This document shows, piece after piece, positions 34,363 through 43,660 of a DNA stretch of 64,000 bases; position 1 is the stretch's first letter, and every line of letters begins with the position of its first letter. Location: contig CAWEXD010000008.1 in NCBI GenBank assembly GCA_963812945.1, forward strand, positions 3,286,001 through 3,350,000. The letters run 5' to 3'. The stretch comes from DASRDR01 sp963812945 [NCBI: uncultured Candidatus Rokubacteria bacterium] (GTDB lineage Bacteria; Methylomirabilota; Methylomirabilia; Rokubacteriales). The notes under the pieces were generated by a model that searched no databases, was not told the DNA's origin, and was given only the letters and a program-made list of their open reading frames with translations. A program made the translations under genes and the position numbers.

Positions 34363-35667
34363 CTACGCGAACTTGCAGCCAGGTGGGAAGATCGTCTTCT
34401 CCTTGGGGATGACGTCCAGGATCTTGTACTTGCCCCCGCGGACCTCGAACAGGAACTCCCGCAGGAACGCCTGGTGGTCCTCCTTGCGGAGGTGCTTGTC
34501 CCCTTGGGGGAAGTCGTCCCCCTCCTTCATGTCGAGGCCTTCCAGGGCCTCGATGAGCTTCATCGTGTCCTTGCGTCCCTGGAAGCCCGACTTCTGGATC
34601 CCGAGCTTCAACGTGTTGACCCCCTCGTAGTTGGACTGCACGTAGCGGTCGGGCAGGGGGCCACTGGGATCGATCTGCTTCAGGCGCGTCACCGCGTCGT
34701 CGAAGAACCGCTTGTGATGCGGCGTGTTGAGCACGCCCTCGAGCACCGGCACGTAGCGGTCGATGCCGACGAAGCCGTCCCCCTTGCTGCCGATCGCCGG
34801 CAGCGCCGTCGCGACCGCGATGGCCCCGTCACCGGCGAGGCGGTACTTCTTGCTGAGGCCCAGATCGAAGCTCTGGGTGACGAAGGCGATGCCTTGAGGG
34901 CCGAAGAAGATCCCGAACAGCCCGTCGAAGCTCCCGGTGACCTTCGATAGAAACGGCGTCATGTCCGCCGTCCCGAGCGGAATGCCGGTTGTCTCGACCA
35001 CTTCGCCGCCAGCCGCCTTGATCTGCTGGACATAGGCGTCCCGCGTCGACTGGCCCCACGCGTAGTCGGCGTAGGCAATGTGCCACCGCTTGCCGATCTT
35101 GCCGACCAGATACGGCGCCGCGGCGACCGCCTGCGCCGGGGCGTAGTCGAACGGTCGGAAGGTGTAGCGGCTGCACTTGGTCGTCGTGATCGTGGTGTCG
35201 AGGCACACCGTGATCATGTTCACGACCTTGTTGTCCTCGTACACCGGCATGCAGGCGAGACACACGTTGGAGAGATAGCCGCCCGCGTGGAAGTCGATCT
35301 GGTCGTCGACGACGAGCTTCTCGGCCTTACGCCGACCCACGTCCGGCTTCGATTCGTAATCGGCGATCAGGAGCTCGATCGGGCGGCCGCTGATCCCGCC
35401 GCCCTTGTTGATCCGGTCCACGGCCATCTGGATCCCGACCAGCGCCGTCTTGCCGCCGGACGCCGCCGTCCCCGACAGGGGTTGGAGCGTGCCGAGCTTG
35501 AACGGCTTGGCCTGGCCGAACGCCTCCCGCCAGGGGGCCGGGATGAGCATCGTCGCGCCGAGGGCGCCCGCCGCTCCCGCGGACCACCCGAGGAAGCGCC
35601 GACGGGTCGTCTTGCCGCTCCACCACATGTCTCGCGTCCAGGCTTCGTCCTGCCAGCGTTCCGCCAT
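34363..35667 (-). CDS. Liv-type substrate-binding protein with Tat signal
   Basis: A 434-residue periplasmic binding protein of the Leu/Ile/Val family. It has a twin-arginine signal (TTRRRFLGWSAGAAGALG, about residues 20-37), and the mature part begins KPFKLGTLQPLSG. The bilobed family features follow (IELLIADYESKP, AYADYAWGQSTRDAY). Tat export of a Liv-type binding protein suggests folding before export. A GGAGGAG stretch precedes the ATG. The first gene of its operon, it has a candidate promoter at 35732-35761. Confidence 0.92.
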   Translation of the reverse strand: MAERWQDEAWTRDMWWSGKTTRRRFLGWSAGAAGALGATMLIPAPWREAFGQAKPFKLGTLQPLSGTAASGGKTALVGIQMAVDRINKGGGISGRPIELLIADYESKPDVGRRKAEKLVVDDQIDFHAGGYLSNVCLACMPVYEDNKVVNMITVCLDTTITTTKCSRYTFRPFDYAPAQAVAAAPYLVGKIGKRWHIAYADYAWGQSTRDAYVQQIKAAGGEVVETTGIPLGTADMTPFLSKVTGSFDGLFGIFFGPQGIAFVTQSFDLGLSKKYRLAGDGAIAVATALPAIGSKGDGFVGIDRYVPVLEGVLNTPHHKRFFDDAVTRLKQIDPSGPLPDRYVQSNYEGVNTLKLGIQKSGFQGRKDTMKLIEALEGLDMKEGDDFPQGDKHLRKEDHQAFLREFLFEVRGGKYKILDVIPKEKTIFPPGCKFA

Positions 35668-35731
35668 CGTCCGCTCCTCCTTGTCAGGTGTCGGAATCTC
35701 GGCCGAGAGACAGTCCGGACCGGGTGGCCCC

Positions 35732-35761
35732 TCTATACCCCACGGCGGGGTCCGCGCGCAA
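35732..35761 (-). promoter_or_regulatory. Candidate promoter for the first Liv operon
   Basis: The minus strand reads TTGCGC (35761-35756), 18 bases, TATAGA (35737-35732), which would start transcription about 60 bases before the binding-protein ATG. The -10 is good, the -35 only moderate. Confidence 0.4.
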
Positions 35762-35791
35762 GCCTCGCGCCGTGGGCCGGCTTGCCGGGCG

Positions 35792-36445
35792 TCACCACGC
35801 GGCGACGGCGTCCGCGACGACCTTCGCCGGCACGACGCGCCCGTAAGCCCGGCGAATGATGTCCAAGGTCGCCCGCTGGATCTCCGGCCAGAGGGTCGCC
35901 ACGCCGTCCTCGACGACGGTCACGCGGTACTCCCGGTTGAACGCGCCCACGACGGTCGCGAGGACGCAGATGTCGGTCATCGTGCCGGTCACGACCAGCG
36001 AGCGCATCCCCCGGGCCCGGAGCGCGCCGTCCAGCGGCGTGCCCGCGAACGCGTCGTACCAGTGCTTCTGCACCGTGAGCTCCCCGGGTGCGGGGGCAAG
36101 CTCCGGCACGACGTCGACGCTCGGGTCACCCTCGAGGCACGACGACGAGGGATGTCCGAAGCCCGTCGGGGCGCCGGGCACCGCCGGCCGGTGCTCCGGG
36201 TGGAGGTCGCCCACCAGGAGGGGCGCGGCCGGAGAGTAGACGAACTGGCTCCAGGCCACCGGCAGGCTCTGCCGGCGGAAGAGGGCGATCAGGCCGGCCA
36301 CGGTCGGCACGATAGCCCGCGCCTCCGGCACCTCCATCGCCGCCCCGGGCTCGAGGAAGCCCCGCTGCATGTCGACCACGAGCAGGGCCGTCCGGCCCGG
36401 CTCGAGCCGCAGCACTCGCTCGAAGACCTCCGTCCTGTCGCTCAC
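35792..36445 (-). CDS. Isochorismatase-family cysteine hydrolase
   Basis: A 217-residue alpha/beta hydrolase of the isochorismatase/nicotinamidase superfamily. The catalytic triad is visible: Asp in LLVVDMQRGF (about 25), Lys in VQKHWYDAF, and Cys in GTMTDICVLAT. The family hydrolyses amides or enol ethers (N-carbamoyl compounds, nicotinamide, isochorismate). It is the last gene of the operon with the second Liv transporter and PaaK-like ligase, so it may release a carboxylic acid or ammonia from the imported compound. The specific substrate cannot be read from sequence. Confidence 0.88.
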   Translation of the reverse strand: MSDRTEVFERVLRLEPGRTALLVVDMQRGFLEPGAAMEVPEARAIVPTVAGLIALFRRQSLPVAWSQFVYSPAAPLLVGDLHPEHRPAVPGAPTGFGHPSSSCLEGDPSVDVVPELAPAPGELTVQKHWYDAFAGTPLDGALRARGMRSLVVTGTMTDICVLATVVGAFNREYRVTVVEDGVATLWPEIQRATLDIIRRAYGRVVPAKVVADAVAAW

Positions 36446-36448
36446 GGC

Positions 36449-36997
36449 TCAGTCCAGGATGCTCTTCTGGATGTAGTCGCGGATGGCCTGATGGTAGGTC
36501 CTCCAGAAGAGGAGGCTCGGGGTCCGGTACTCGACGAGGGCCGGGACGGAGTAGTCGGCCTTCTCGAGCTCGATCTTGCCCCGATCGTTGTCGTAGAACA
36601 GGGTAGCCGGGATCTGCCTGACCCCGTACTGCGTCTCGAGCCCGGCGAGCGCCGCGCGCTCGACCGTGGCGCCCGCAGTCACGCGGTACCCGTAGAACGT
36701 GATCACCTGGCTGAACTCGAGCGCCAGGTAGCGGGCGAGCGTTGCGAGGTTGCGCGATTTCTCGTCCTGGTTGGCGTAGAAGATGACGACGACCGGCCGC
36801 GGGCTGTCGTGCACCGCCGTCCGGTAGTCCGCGTCGGAGATGCGGCCGACCGGCACGCCCGCGAAGATCGTCTCGACGGGCTCCCGGGCGAGCCGCCGGA
36901 CCTCCGCCATGTCGACGGCGGGCGGGGCCGCGTGGGTCAACGTACAGAAGGTCGCCCCGAGCGCCACGACCGCCGAGAGCATCCCGCGTCGCGTCAC
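36449..36997 (-). CDS. Secreted thioredoxin-fold protein without CxxC
   Basis: A 182-residue protein with an N-terminal hydrophobic segment preceded by TRRG (possible Tat or Sec signal). The following domain fits a thioredoxin fold: VVVIFYANQD where WCGPC would be, and the cis-Pro strand GVRQIPATLFYD. No redox cysteines remain in the active-site loop, so it is not a disulfide oxidoreductase. A related thioredoxin-fold gene lies at 57035-57754. It lies three bases before the isochorismatase-family gene. A GTG at 37090 would add 31 Arg-rich residues. Confidence 0.62.
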   Translation of the reverse strand: MTRRGMLSAVVALGATFCTLTHAAPPAVDMAEVRRLAREPVETIFAGVPVGRISDADYRTAVHDSPRPVVVIFYANQDEKSRNLATLARYLALEFSQVITFYGYRVTAGATVERAALAGLETQYGVRQIPATLFYDNDRGKIELEKADYSVPALVEYRTPSLLFWRTYHQAIRDYIQKSILD

Positions 36998-37096
36998 GAT
37001 GGCCTGCCGTTCGTCACCGAGCAACGCCTCCCGCGCCGGGCGAGGGCGTCGTGCACGAGTCGGGCGGGGCGCCGGCACGTCACCCCGCACCAGGGC

Positions 37097-38371
37097 TCAG
37101 TCCCACTTCCGCCGGTCGTCGATCTTCTTCGCGTTCGCGAGAATCGTCCCCGGCGCCACCACCCGGATCTCGCCCCGGAGCTTCATGACGTCCCGGATCG
37201 CCTCGACCATGCTCGCGCTCACCGGCTCCGCGCTGGCCCCGGGGGCCAGCTCGACGTGAAACGCGAGCCCGTCCTGATGCTCTTCCCGGGTCACCACGAC
37301 CTGCCAGCGCGCCACCGCCGGGAAGCGAGCGGCGATCTCGTCCGCCTGGCGCGGGTGGATGAACATGCCCCGGACCTTCGTCATCTCGTCGGCCCGCCCG
37401 CGCCAGCCCAGCATGCGCGGGGACGTGCGCCCGCACGGGCACGGAGCTCCGGTCAGGACGGACAGGTCGCCGGTGCCGAAGCGGATCATCGGGTAGGCGC
37501 GATGGTTGACCGTGCAGACGATCTCGCCGGTCTCGCCGGCGGGGAGCGCGGCGCCGCTTCCGGGGTCGCAGATCTCGAGGACCACGTCCTCCATGACGTG
37601 CATCCCGTCCGCTTCCCGGCACTCGTAGGCGACGATACCGAGATCCGCGGTGCCGAAGCCCTGGCGGGTCAGGATCCCATGGTCGGTCTCGAGCGCCCGT
37701 CTGAGCGAGGGGGGCAAGGCTTCCGCGCCGACCTGGGCGACCTGGAGCGGGAGCCGCCCGAGCCCCTTGTCCTCGGCGTGCTTGAGAATGGTCATCAGGA
37801 ACGAAGGGGTGCCGACGTACCCCGTGACGCGGAGATCCTGGATGGTCCGGACCTGGACCTCCACGTTCCCGGGTCCCGTCGGGACGACGATGCAGCCCAA
37901 CAGGGCGAGCCCCCGGTCGAAGAGATGCGCGGCCGGCGTGAGGTGGTACAGGAACGTGTTGACGACCACGTCGCCGGGCCGGAACCCGCCGGCATAGGCC
38001 GCGGTCTCCGTCCGCCACGGGCTCCACTCCCGCCGCGCGAACGGCTCGTAGATCGGGCCAGGGGACACGAACACCGAGCCGAGGTCCCGCGGCGGCACCG
38101 CGGAGAACCCGCCGAACGGCGGATCCGCGCGCTGGAGGTCGGGCATCGCGGCCTTCTTCATGACCGGGAGGCGGCCGAGGTCTGCCAGAGCGCGCACGGC
38201 CGCGGGCCGAAGCCCCGCGGCCTCCAGGCGCCGGCGCACGCCGGGGGCGTGCCGCCAGGCGTGGGCCACCAGCGCCCGCACCCACCCATCCTGGTAGGCG
38301 CGGCGGGCGCGGACACCCATCGTCTCGCGCTTCCGGTCGTAGTAGCCGCGCAGGCGCTCCGCGCGCGTCAT
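37097..38371 (-). CDS. Phenylacetate-CoA ligase-like AMP-forming synthetase (PaaK family)
   Basis: A 424-residue adenylate-forming enzyme of the PaaK branch: PVMKKAAMPDLQ near the N-terminus, GYVGTPSFLMTILKHAE, the A5-type QGFGTADLGIVAYECRE, and GDLSVLTGAPCPCGRTSPRMLGW, whose Cys-rich CPCGR is characteristic of PaaK. It activates aryl or small carboxylic acids to CoA thioesters. It lies downstream of the second binding protein in the transporter operon, which points to import and activation of an aromatic or similar acid. ATG 38371 was preferred over GTG-type start 38404. Confidence 0.9.
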   Translation of the reverse strand: MTRAERLRGYYDRKRETMGVRARRAYQDGWVRALVAHAWRHAPGVRRRLEAAGLRPAAVRALADLGRLPVMKKAAMPDLQRADPPFGGFSAVPPRDLGSVFVSPGPIYEPFARREWSPWRTETAAYAGGFRPGDVVVNTFLYHLTPAAHLFDRGLALLGCIVVPTGPGNVEVQVRTIQDLRVTGYVGTPSFLMTILKHAEDKGLGRLPLQVAQVGAEALPPSLRRALETDHGILTRQGFGTADLGIVAYECREADGMHVMEDVVLEICDPGSGAALPAGETGEIVCTVNHRAYPMIRFGTGDLSVLTGAPCPCGRTSPRMLGWRGRADEMTKVRGMFIHPRQADEIAARFPAVARWQVVVTREEHQDGLAFHVELAPGASAEPVSASMVEAIRDVMKLRGEIRVVAPGTILANAKKIDDRRKWD

Positions 38372-38452
38372 CGGATTCCGGGTTCGTCGTGGCCGCCGGC
38401 CCACGGGCTGACCACCGGTCGTGGGCGCCCCTGGGCCGGCGGCAGTCGGAGA

Positions 38453-39778
38453 CTAGCCTTCCTTCGAGCAGTCGCGCTTCGTGTAGCTGAGCTTCGTGGC
38501 CTCCTCGATCGCGGCCTCCTCGATCTTCGGCCGCACCACTTCACGGATCGGCTCGATCCAGTCCGACACGATGATCCACTTCTTCCCGTCCCACTGCTGG
38601 ACCGTCGCCATGCCGTTGCCCTCGTGGTTCTCACAGGTCACCTTGATGGGCCGCAGCATCCCCTTCATGCCGAGCTGCTCGAGCCGCTGGTCGGTGAGGT
38701 TCAGGTTCTCGAATCCCCAGCGGACCTCTTCGCCGGTGAGGGGCTTGTTGCCGTACTTCCCCATCGCCGTGCGGATCGCCTCGGTGTTGAACATGGCGTT
38801 GATGATCATGCGGTTGTAGAGCACCTCGCCGATCTGGGCGCGGTCCTTGTAGGCGCCCTTGCCCTTGTCGTACACGTGCTTGAGCACGTCCTGGTGGACC
38901 TTGAAGCCGGCGCCCGGGGCGCTGAAGGTCAGTGACTTGTAACCCTTGGCGCCATCGCCAGCCGGGATGACGTCCGTCTCGGTGCCCGTCCACCAATTGC
39001 CGATCACGTGGTCCATCTTCATCCCGTGCGCAGCCGCTTCCTTCACGGCCACCTGGTTCATCACGCCCCAGCCGGAGATGTAGATCCAGTCCGGGTTGAT
39101 CCGGCGGACCTGAAGCCACGTCGCCTTCTGCTCCTGCCCCGGGTGATCGACGGCCAGGAGCGTCAGGTCGAAGGCATGCTGCTTGGCGAGGAGCTCGAGG
39201 GTCGGGTTCGCTTCCTTGCCGTATGGGCTGTTGTGGAAGATGTGGACGATCTTCTTGCCCTTGAGCTTGTCCAGTCCGCCTTCCTGCTGGCCGACGTACC
39301 TGACGAAGACCGAGGCCTGGCTCCAGTAGGTCATCGGGAAGTTGAAGACCCAGGGGAACCAGCGGCCATCGGCGGAGGCGGTCATGCCGTAACCCATCGA
39401 GTGGACGACGACCTTGTCGACCGGCGCCTTCGGGATGAGCTGGTACGTGATGCCGGTGCTGTACGGGTTGACGAGGATCGGACCCTTCCCCTTGAGGCGC
39501 TCGTAGCACTCGATCCCCAGCTTGGTGTCGTACTGGGTCTCGCACTCCTCGGACACGATCTTGACGCCGTTGATCCCGCCGTCGCGCTCGTTCAGCAGGC
39601 TGAAGTAGTCAGCGGCCCCGTTGGCGATGGGGATCCCGCCGGGCGCGTAGGGACCGGTGCGGTAGACCAGCATCGGAATGAAGATCGTCTTGTCCTGGGC
39701 CTGGGCCGGGGCCGTCGCCAGCGGCCAGACCGCGATGGCGAGGGCCAGGATGCCGATCGAGAAGGTCTTCCACCTCAT
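38453..39778 (-). CDS. Liv-type substrate-binding protein of the second transporter
   Basis: A 441-residue periplasmic binding protein with a Sec signal (core about 6-22, ending APAQAQ). The mature protein begins DKTIFIPMLVYRTGPYAPGG and shows the family's two-lobe pattern. A conserved ISGWGVMNQVAVKEAA segment and a C-terminal stretch (CENHEGNG) suggest the subgroup often found beside acyl-CoA ligases rather than the amino-acid subgroup, though that is my impression. It follows livF in the operon. Confidence 0.92.
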   Translation of the reverse strand: MRWKTFSIGILALAIAVWPLATAPAQAQDKTIFIPMLVYRTGPYAPGGIPIANGAADYFSLLNERDGGINGVKIVSEECETQYDTKLGIECYERLKGKGPILVNPYSTGITYQLIPKAPVDKVVVHSMGYGMTASADGRWFPWVFNFPMTYWSQASVFVRYVGQQEGGLDKLKGKKIVHIFHNSPYGKEANPTLELLAKQHAFDLTLLAVDHPGQEQKATWLQVRRINPDWIYISGWGVMNQVAVKEAAAHGMKMDHVIGNWWTGTETDVIPAGDGAKGYKSLTFSAPGAGFKVHQDVLKHVYDKGKGAYKDRAQIGEVLYNRMIINAMFNTEAIRTAMGKYGNKPLTGEEVRWGFENLNLTDQRLEQLGMKGMLRPIKVTCENHEGNGMATVQQWDGKKWIIVSDWIEPIREVVRPKIEEAAIEEATKLSYTKRDCSKEG

Positions 39779-39854
39779 GATTGCCTCCCTTGTCCGGAGT
39801 TTCGGACGCGTCGCCGTGTCTTCCTCATGACCGCCGGACGGTCGCTTGCGCCGC

Positions 39855-40670
39855 TCACGAGAGCCACCGCTTGCGGCGCCGGTAGTGCTTGACGTCCCGG
39901 TAGCTCTTCCGGTGACCGACGCCGGAGAGCCCGAGGTAGAACTCCTTTACGTCCTCGTTGTCGCTGATGGTGCGGGCATCCCCGTCCAGCACGATCCGCC
40001 CGCTCTCCATCACGTACGCGTACTGCGCGAAGCGGAGGGCCATGGACGCGTTCTGCTCGGCCAGCAGCACCGCCACCTTCTCTTCCCGGTTCAGGCGGCT
40101 GACGATGTCGAAGATCTCCTGCACCAGCATGGGGGCGAGGCCCATGGACGGCTCGTCGAGCAGCATGAGACGGGGCCGCGCCATCAGCGCCCGGCCGATC
40201 GCGAGCATCTGCTGCTCGCCGCCGGACACGTATCCCGCCCGCACGCCGCGCCGATCCTTGAGGCGCGGGAAGTACCGGTAGACCAGCTCGAGGTCGGTGC
40301 TGATCGACCGGCCGTTCGCCCGCGTGTAGGCCCCGGTCAGGAGGTTCTCCTCGACCGTGAGGTGCTCGAACACGCGGCGCCCTTCCATCACCTGGACCAC
40401 GCCGCGCCGGACGATGTCCGTCGGATCCCGGCGGTGGATGGGCTGCCCGAGGAACTCGATCGCCCCCTTCGTCACCTCACCGCGCTCCGTGCGGAGGAGG
40501 CCCGAGATGGCCTTGAGCGTCGTGCTCTTGCCGGCCCCGTTGGCGCCGAGGAGCGCGACGATCCCTCCCTCGGGCACCCGGAGCGAGACTCCCTTGAGCA
40601 CGAGGATCACGTGGTCGTAGATGACCTCGATGTTGTTGACCGTCAGGAGCGCCTTCGCGCCGTCGCTCAC
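39855..40670 (-). CDS. livF: Liv-type ABC ATPase (LivF) of the second transporter
   Basis: A 271-residue ATPase: Walker A GANGAGKST, Q-loop VQVMEGRRVF, signature VSGGEQQML, Walker B LMLLDEPSMGL. It is about 35 residues longer than usual because of a basic C-terminal tail (from about 245: GVGHRKSYRDVKHYRRRKRW). Similar tails occur in LivF proteins linked to acyl-CoA synthetases. The GTG at 40670 lies 26 bp after the livM stop. Confidence 0.9.
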   Translation of the reverse strand: MSDGAKALLTVNNIEVIYDHVILVLKGVSLRVPEGGIVALLGANGAGKSTTLKAISGLLRTERGEVTKGAIEFLGQPIHRRDPTDIVRRGVVQVMEGRRVFEHLTVEENLLTGAYTRANGRSISTDLELVYRYFPRLKDRRGVRAGYVSGGEQQMLAIGRALMARPRLMLLDEPSMGLAPMLVQEIFDIVSRLNREEKVAVLLAEQNASMALRFAQYAYVMESGRIVLDGDARTISDNEDVKEFYLGLSGVGHRKSYRDVKHYRRRKRWLS

Positions 40671-40696
40671 GTGCCGGTCCGGCTCCAGTGTGGCTC

Positions 40697-41773
40697 TCAG
40701 TACGGGAATGGCCACAGCCGGAGCTTCTCCTTGGTGATCTGCCAGAGCCGCGCTAGCCCGTGCGGCTCGACGATCAGGAAGAAGAGGATGAGCAAGCCGA
40801 AGACCATCAGCTCGATCTGCTTGAGGAGCGCCACCGAGAGGCTCACGCCGAGCCAGTGGGGCAGGTTGGTGAGGAAGATGGGCACGAGGTCGATGAACGC
40901 CACCCCGAGGAACGAGCCGAGGATCGAGCCCAGCCCCCCGATGATGATCATGAAGAGGACGAGGAAGGACTGGTTGATGTCGAAGGCCTGGGTCTCGGCG
41001 CTCCCGAGGAAGAGGAACACCAGCTCGGCGCCGGCCACCCCGCAGTAGAAGGAGCTGATTCCGAAGGCGAGGAGCTTCGTCCGGAGGGGCCGCACGCCGA
41101 TGATCTCGGCCGCGATGTCCCGGTCCCGCATGGCCATCCAGGAGCGGCCGATCCGGCCCCGCACCAGGTTCTTCGCCACCAGGGCGAAGACGGCCACGAA
41201 CCCGAGGGCCACCAGGTAGCGGGCGCCGGCGGTGGCGTTGGGGCCGGTCACCAGGACCCCGAGGACGGCCCGGTTCGGGGCAGTGATGGTGCCGGACGAG
41301 GCGTAGTTCACGAACCACGGCACCTTGTTGAAAAGCCAGATGAGGAAGAACTGGGCTGCCAGCGTCGCGACGGCCAGGTAGAAGCCCTTGATCCGGAGGC
41401 TCGGAAGGCCGAATAGCAGGCCGACCGCCGCCGCGATGAGGCCAGACGCCAGGAACACGAGGAGAATGCTGACTCGAGGGAAGGCCGTGGTGAGCTTGAA
41501 GGCCGAGTAGGCGCCCACGGCCATGAAACCCCCGGTGCCGAGCGACAGCAGTCCCGCGTAGCCGGTGAGGAGGTTCAGCCCGATGGCGGCCAGGGCGTAG
41601 ACGAGGAACGGAATGAGGATCGCCTGGAGCCAGTAATCGTTGGCGACCAGGGGCGGCACGAGGGCGGCGGCCGCAACCAGCAGGCCGGCGACCCAGCGGT
41701 CCTGAACGATCGGGAAGATCGCCTGGTCGCTCGCATAGCTCGTCTTGAACTGCCCCGCCTCCCGGTAGATCAC
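40697..41773 (-). CDS. livM: Liv-type ABC transporter permease (LivM) of the second transporter
   Basis: A 358-residue permease with about ten hydrophobic segments after a hydrophilic N-terminus. It contains LNLLTGYAGLLSLGTGGFM and the EAA-like loop AMRDRDIAAEIIGVRPLRTK. A 20-residue C-terminal tail (LARLWQITKEKLRLWPFPY) is typical of the LivM subgroup that travels with acyl-CoA ligases. The GTG start lies four bases after the livH stop. Confidence 0.92.
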   Translation of the reverse strand: MIYREAGQFKTSYASDQAIFPIVQDRWVAGLLVAAAALVPPLVANDYWLQAILIPFLVYALAAIGLNLLTGYAGLLSLGTGGFMAVGAYSAFKLTTAFPRVSILLVFLASGLIAAAVGLLFGLPSLRIKGFYLAVATLAAQFFLIWLFNKVPWFVNYASSGTITAPNRAVLGVLVTGPNATAGARYLVALGFVAVFALVAKNLVRGRIGRSWMAMRDRDIAAEIIGVRPLRTKLLAFGISSFYCGVAGAELVFLFLGSAETQAFDINQSFLVLFMIIIGGLGSILGSFLGVAFIDLVPIFLTNLPHWLGVSLSVALLKQIELMVFGLLILFFLIVEPHGLARLWQITKEKLRLWPFPY

Positions 41774-41777
41774 GTGC

Positions 41778-42713
41778 TCATACCCGCTCGATGATCTTCT
41801 CGCCGAAGAGGCCCTGGGGGCGGAAGACGAGGAACGCCAGGGCGACCACGTACGCGAACCAGTTCTCGATCGCGCCGCCGACCAGAGGCCCCCAGTAGAC
41901 CTCCCCGACCTTCTCCCCCACCCCGATGATCAGGCCCCCCACGATCGCCCCGGGGACCGAGGTGAACCCGCCGAGGATCAGGACGGGGAGCGCCTTGAGG
42001 GCGATGAGCGACAGCGAGAACTGCACGCCGGACTTGGCGCCCCACATGACGCCGGCGGCGAGCGCCACCAGGCCGGAGACCGACCAGACGACGACCCAGA
42101 TCGTCTTCAGCGGGATCCCGACCGAGAGCGCCGCCTCGTGATCGTCCGCCACCGCCCGGAGTGCCCGCCCGATACGCGTCCGCTGGAAGAAGACCGCCAG
42201 CACGGTGACCAGCACGGCGGCCGTGATCGCTGCCGTGAGCTCCAGCCGGTTCACCAGCACGCCCCGGACGCTGAACGAGGTGTCGGGGATGCCGATGTCG
42301 AGCCTCTTGACGTTGGCGCCCCAGGCCATCTCGCCGAAGCCCTGGAGGAAGAGAGTGAGTCCGATGGTCGCCATGAACAGGATGATCGGCTCCTGGTTGA
42401 CGAGCGGGCGGAGCACCACGCGCTCGATCGCGAACGCGAGCGCCACCATCACGGCCATCGTCAGCCCGAGCGCGAGCCACACCGGCACTCCCCGCTCCAT
42501 CAGGCCGACGAGGGTGAGCGCCGCGAAGAGCACCATGACGCCCTGGGCGAAGTTGAAGACGCCCGAGGCCTTGAAGATCAGCACGAACCCGAGGGCGACC
42601 AGGGAGTACATCAGCCCCGACGCCACCCCGCCGATGAGCACCTCGGCCAGGAAGGTCGGGTGGGCCGCCATGTCGGCGAACGGGGCGACCAGCACCGCGT
42701 GGAGAATCTCCAC
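41778..42713 (-). CDS. livH: Liv-type ABC transporter permease (LivH) of the second transporter
   Basis: A 311-residue permease with family motif ALGFVLIFKASGVFNFAQG and EAA-like loop VADDHEAALSVGIPLKT. It ends FRPQGLFGEKIIERV. It is distinct in sequence from the LivH of the first operon, so the two importers probably have different substrates. Confidence 0.93.
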   Translation of the reverse strand: MEILHAVLVAPFADMAAHPTFLAEVLIGGVASGLMYSLVALGFVLIFKASGVFNFAQGVMVLFAALTLVGLMERGVPVWLALGLTMAVMVALAFAIERVVLRPLVNQEPIILFMATIGLTLFLQGFGEMAWGANVKRLDIGIPDTSFSVRGVLVNRLELTAAITAAVLVTVLAVFFQRTRIGRALRAVADDHEAALSVGIPLKTIWVVVWSVSGLVALAAGVMWGAKSGVQFSLSLIALKALPVLILGGFTSVPGAIVGGLIIGVGEKVGEVYWGPLVGGAIENWFAYVVALAFLVFRPQGLFGEKIIERV

Positions 42714-42802
42714 GACTCAGCCCACGCCCGGGATCTCGCGCCGTATCACGCCACGGGTCGTGCCGCGATGAGTCACCGCGCGCTGGAGCAGACGGGGGCC
42801 GC

Positions 42803-43660
42803 TCACTCGTGCGTCTCCCCGAGGTACGCGTGGATCACGGCCGGGTCGGCCCGGACCGCCTCGGGGGGGCCTTCGGCGATCTTGCGGCCGTAGTCCAGCA
42901 CGGCCACCCGATCGGAGATGTCCATGACGACGCTCATGTCGTGTTCGATGAGCGCGATCGTCGTGCCGAACTCGTCGTTGACGTCGAGGATGAACCGGCA
43001 CATGTCCTCCTTCTCCTCGACGTTCATGCCCGCCATCGGCTCGTCCAGGAGGAGGAGCGTGGGCTCGGCGGCCAGCGCGCGCGCCAGCTCCACGCGCTTC
43101 TGCAGCCCGTACGGCAGGCGCCCGGCCGGGGTCTTCCGGATCGCCTGGATCTCGAGAAAGTCGATGATCCGCTCCGCGAAGGCCCGGTGCTCGAGCTCCT
43201 GCCGGCGGGCGGGCCCCCAGTAGAGGGCCTCCCAGAGGAAGCTCCCGCGCATGCGGAGCAGTCGTCCGGTCATGATGTTGTCGAGCACGGTCATGCCCTT
43301 GAACAGTGCGACGTTCTGGAACGTCCGGGCGAACCCCAGGGCTGCCACGTCGGGCGCCGCGAGGCGGGTCCGGTCCCGGCCCTCGAACAGGATCCGCCCC
43401 TCGTACGGGTGATAGAAGCCGCTGATAACGTTGAGGAGCGTCGTCTTGCCGGCTCCGTTCGGCCCGATGATGGCCAGGATCTCGCCGCGTCGCACGCCGA
43501 CCGAGACCCGGGAGAGCGCCTGGACCGCGCCGAAGCGGACGCTGATGCCGTCCACCTCGAGGAGGGGTGTTCCATCCGGCCCGGCGTCCCCGGCGGCGGC
43601 CGCCGACGAACCCCTCTCTCGGGAGAGGCTCAGCGTCCCCGGAACCGTCGGCGCGCTCAC
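42803..43660 (-). CDS. livG: Liv-type ABC ATPase (LivG) of the second transporter
   Basis: A 285-residue ATPase with Walker A GPNGAGKTT, Q-loop FARTFQNVALF, an unusual signature LPYGLQKRVE and Walker B LLLLDEPMAGM. The 30-residue leader is hydrophilic and low complexity. The GTG start overlaps the stop of the long-chain acyl-CoA synthetase (GTGA), so transporter and activating enzyme are translationally coupled. Confidence 0.92.
   Translation of the reverse strand: MSAPTVPGTLSLSRERGSSAAAAGDAGPDGTPLLEVDGISVRFGAVQALSRVSVGVRRGEILAIIGPNGAGKTTLLNVISGFYHPYEGRILFEGRDRTRLAAPDVAALGFARTFQNVALFKGMTVLDNIMTGRLLRMRGSFLWEALYWGPARRQELEHRAFAERIIDFLEIQAIRKTPAGRLPYGLQKRVELARALAAEPTLLLLDEPMAGMNVEEKEDMCRFILDVNDEFGTTIALIEHDMSVVMDISDRVAVLDYGRKIAEGPPEAVRADPAVIHAYLGETHE

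Noticed and set aside
35405-38935. 1176-codon plus-strand open frame spanning several minus-strand genes
   Set aside because: It runs across four well-supported minus-strand genes and contains no domain.
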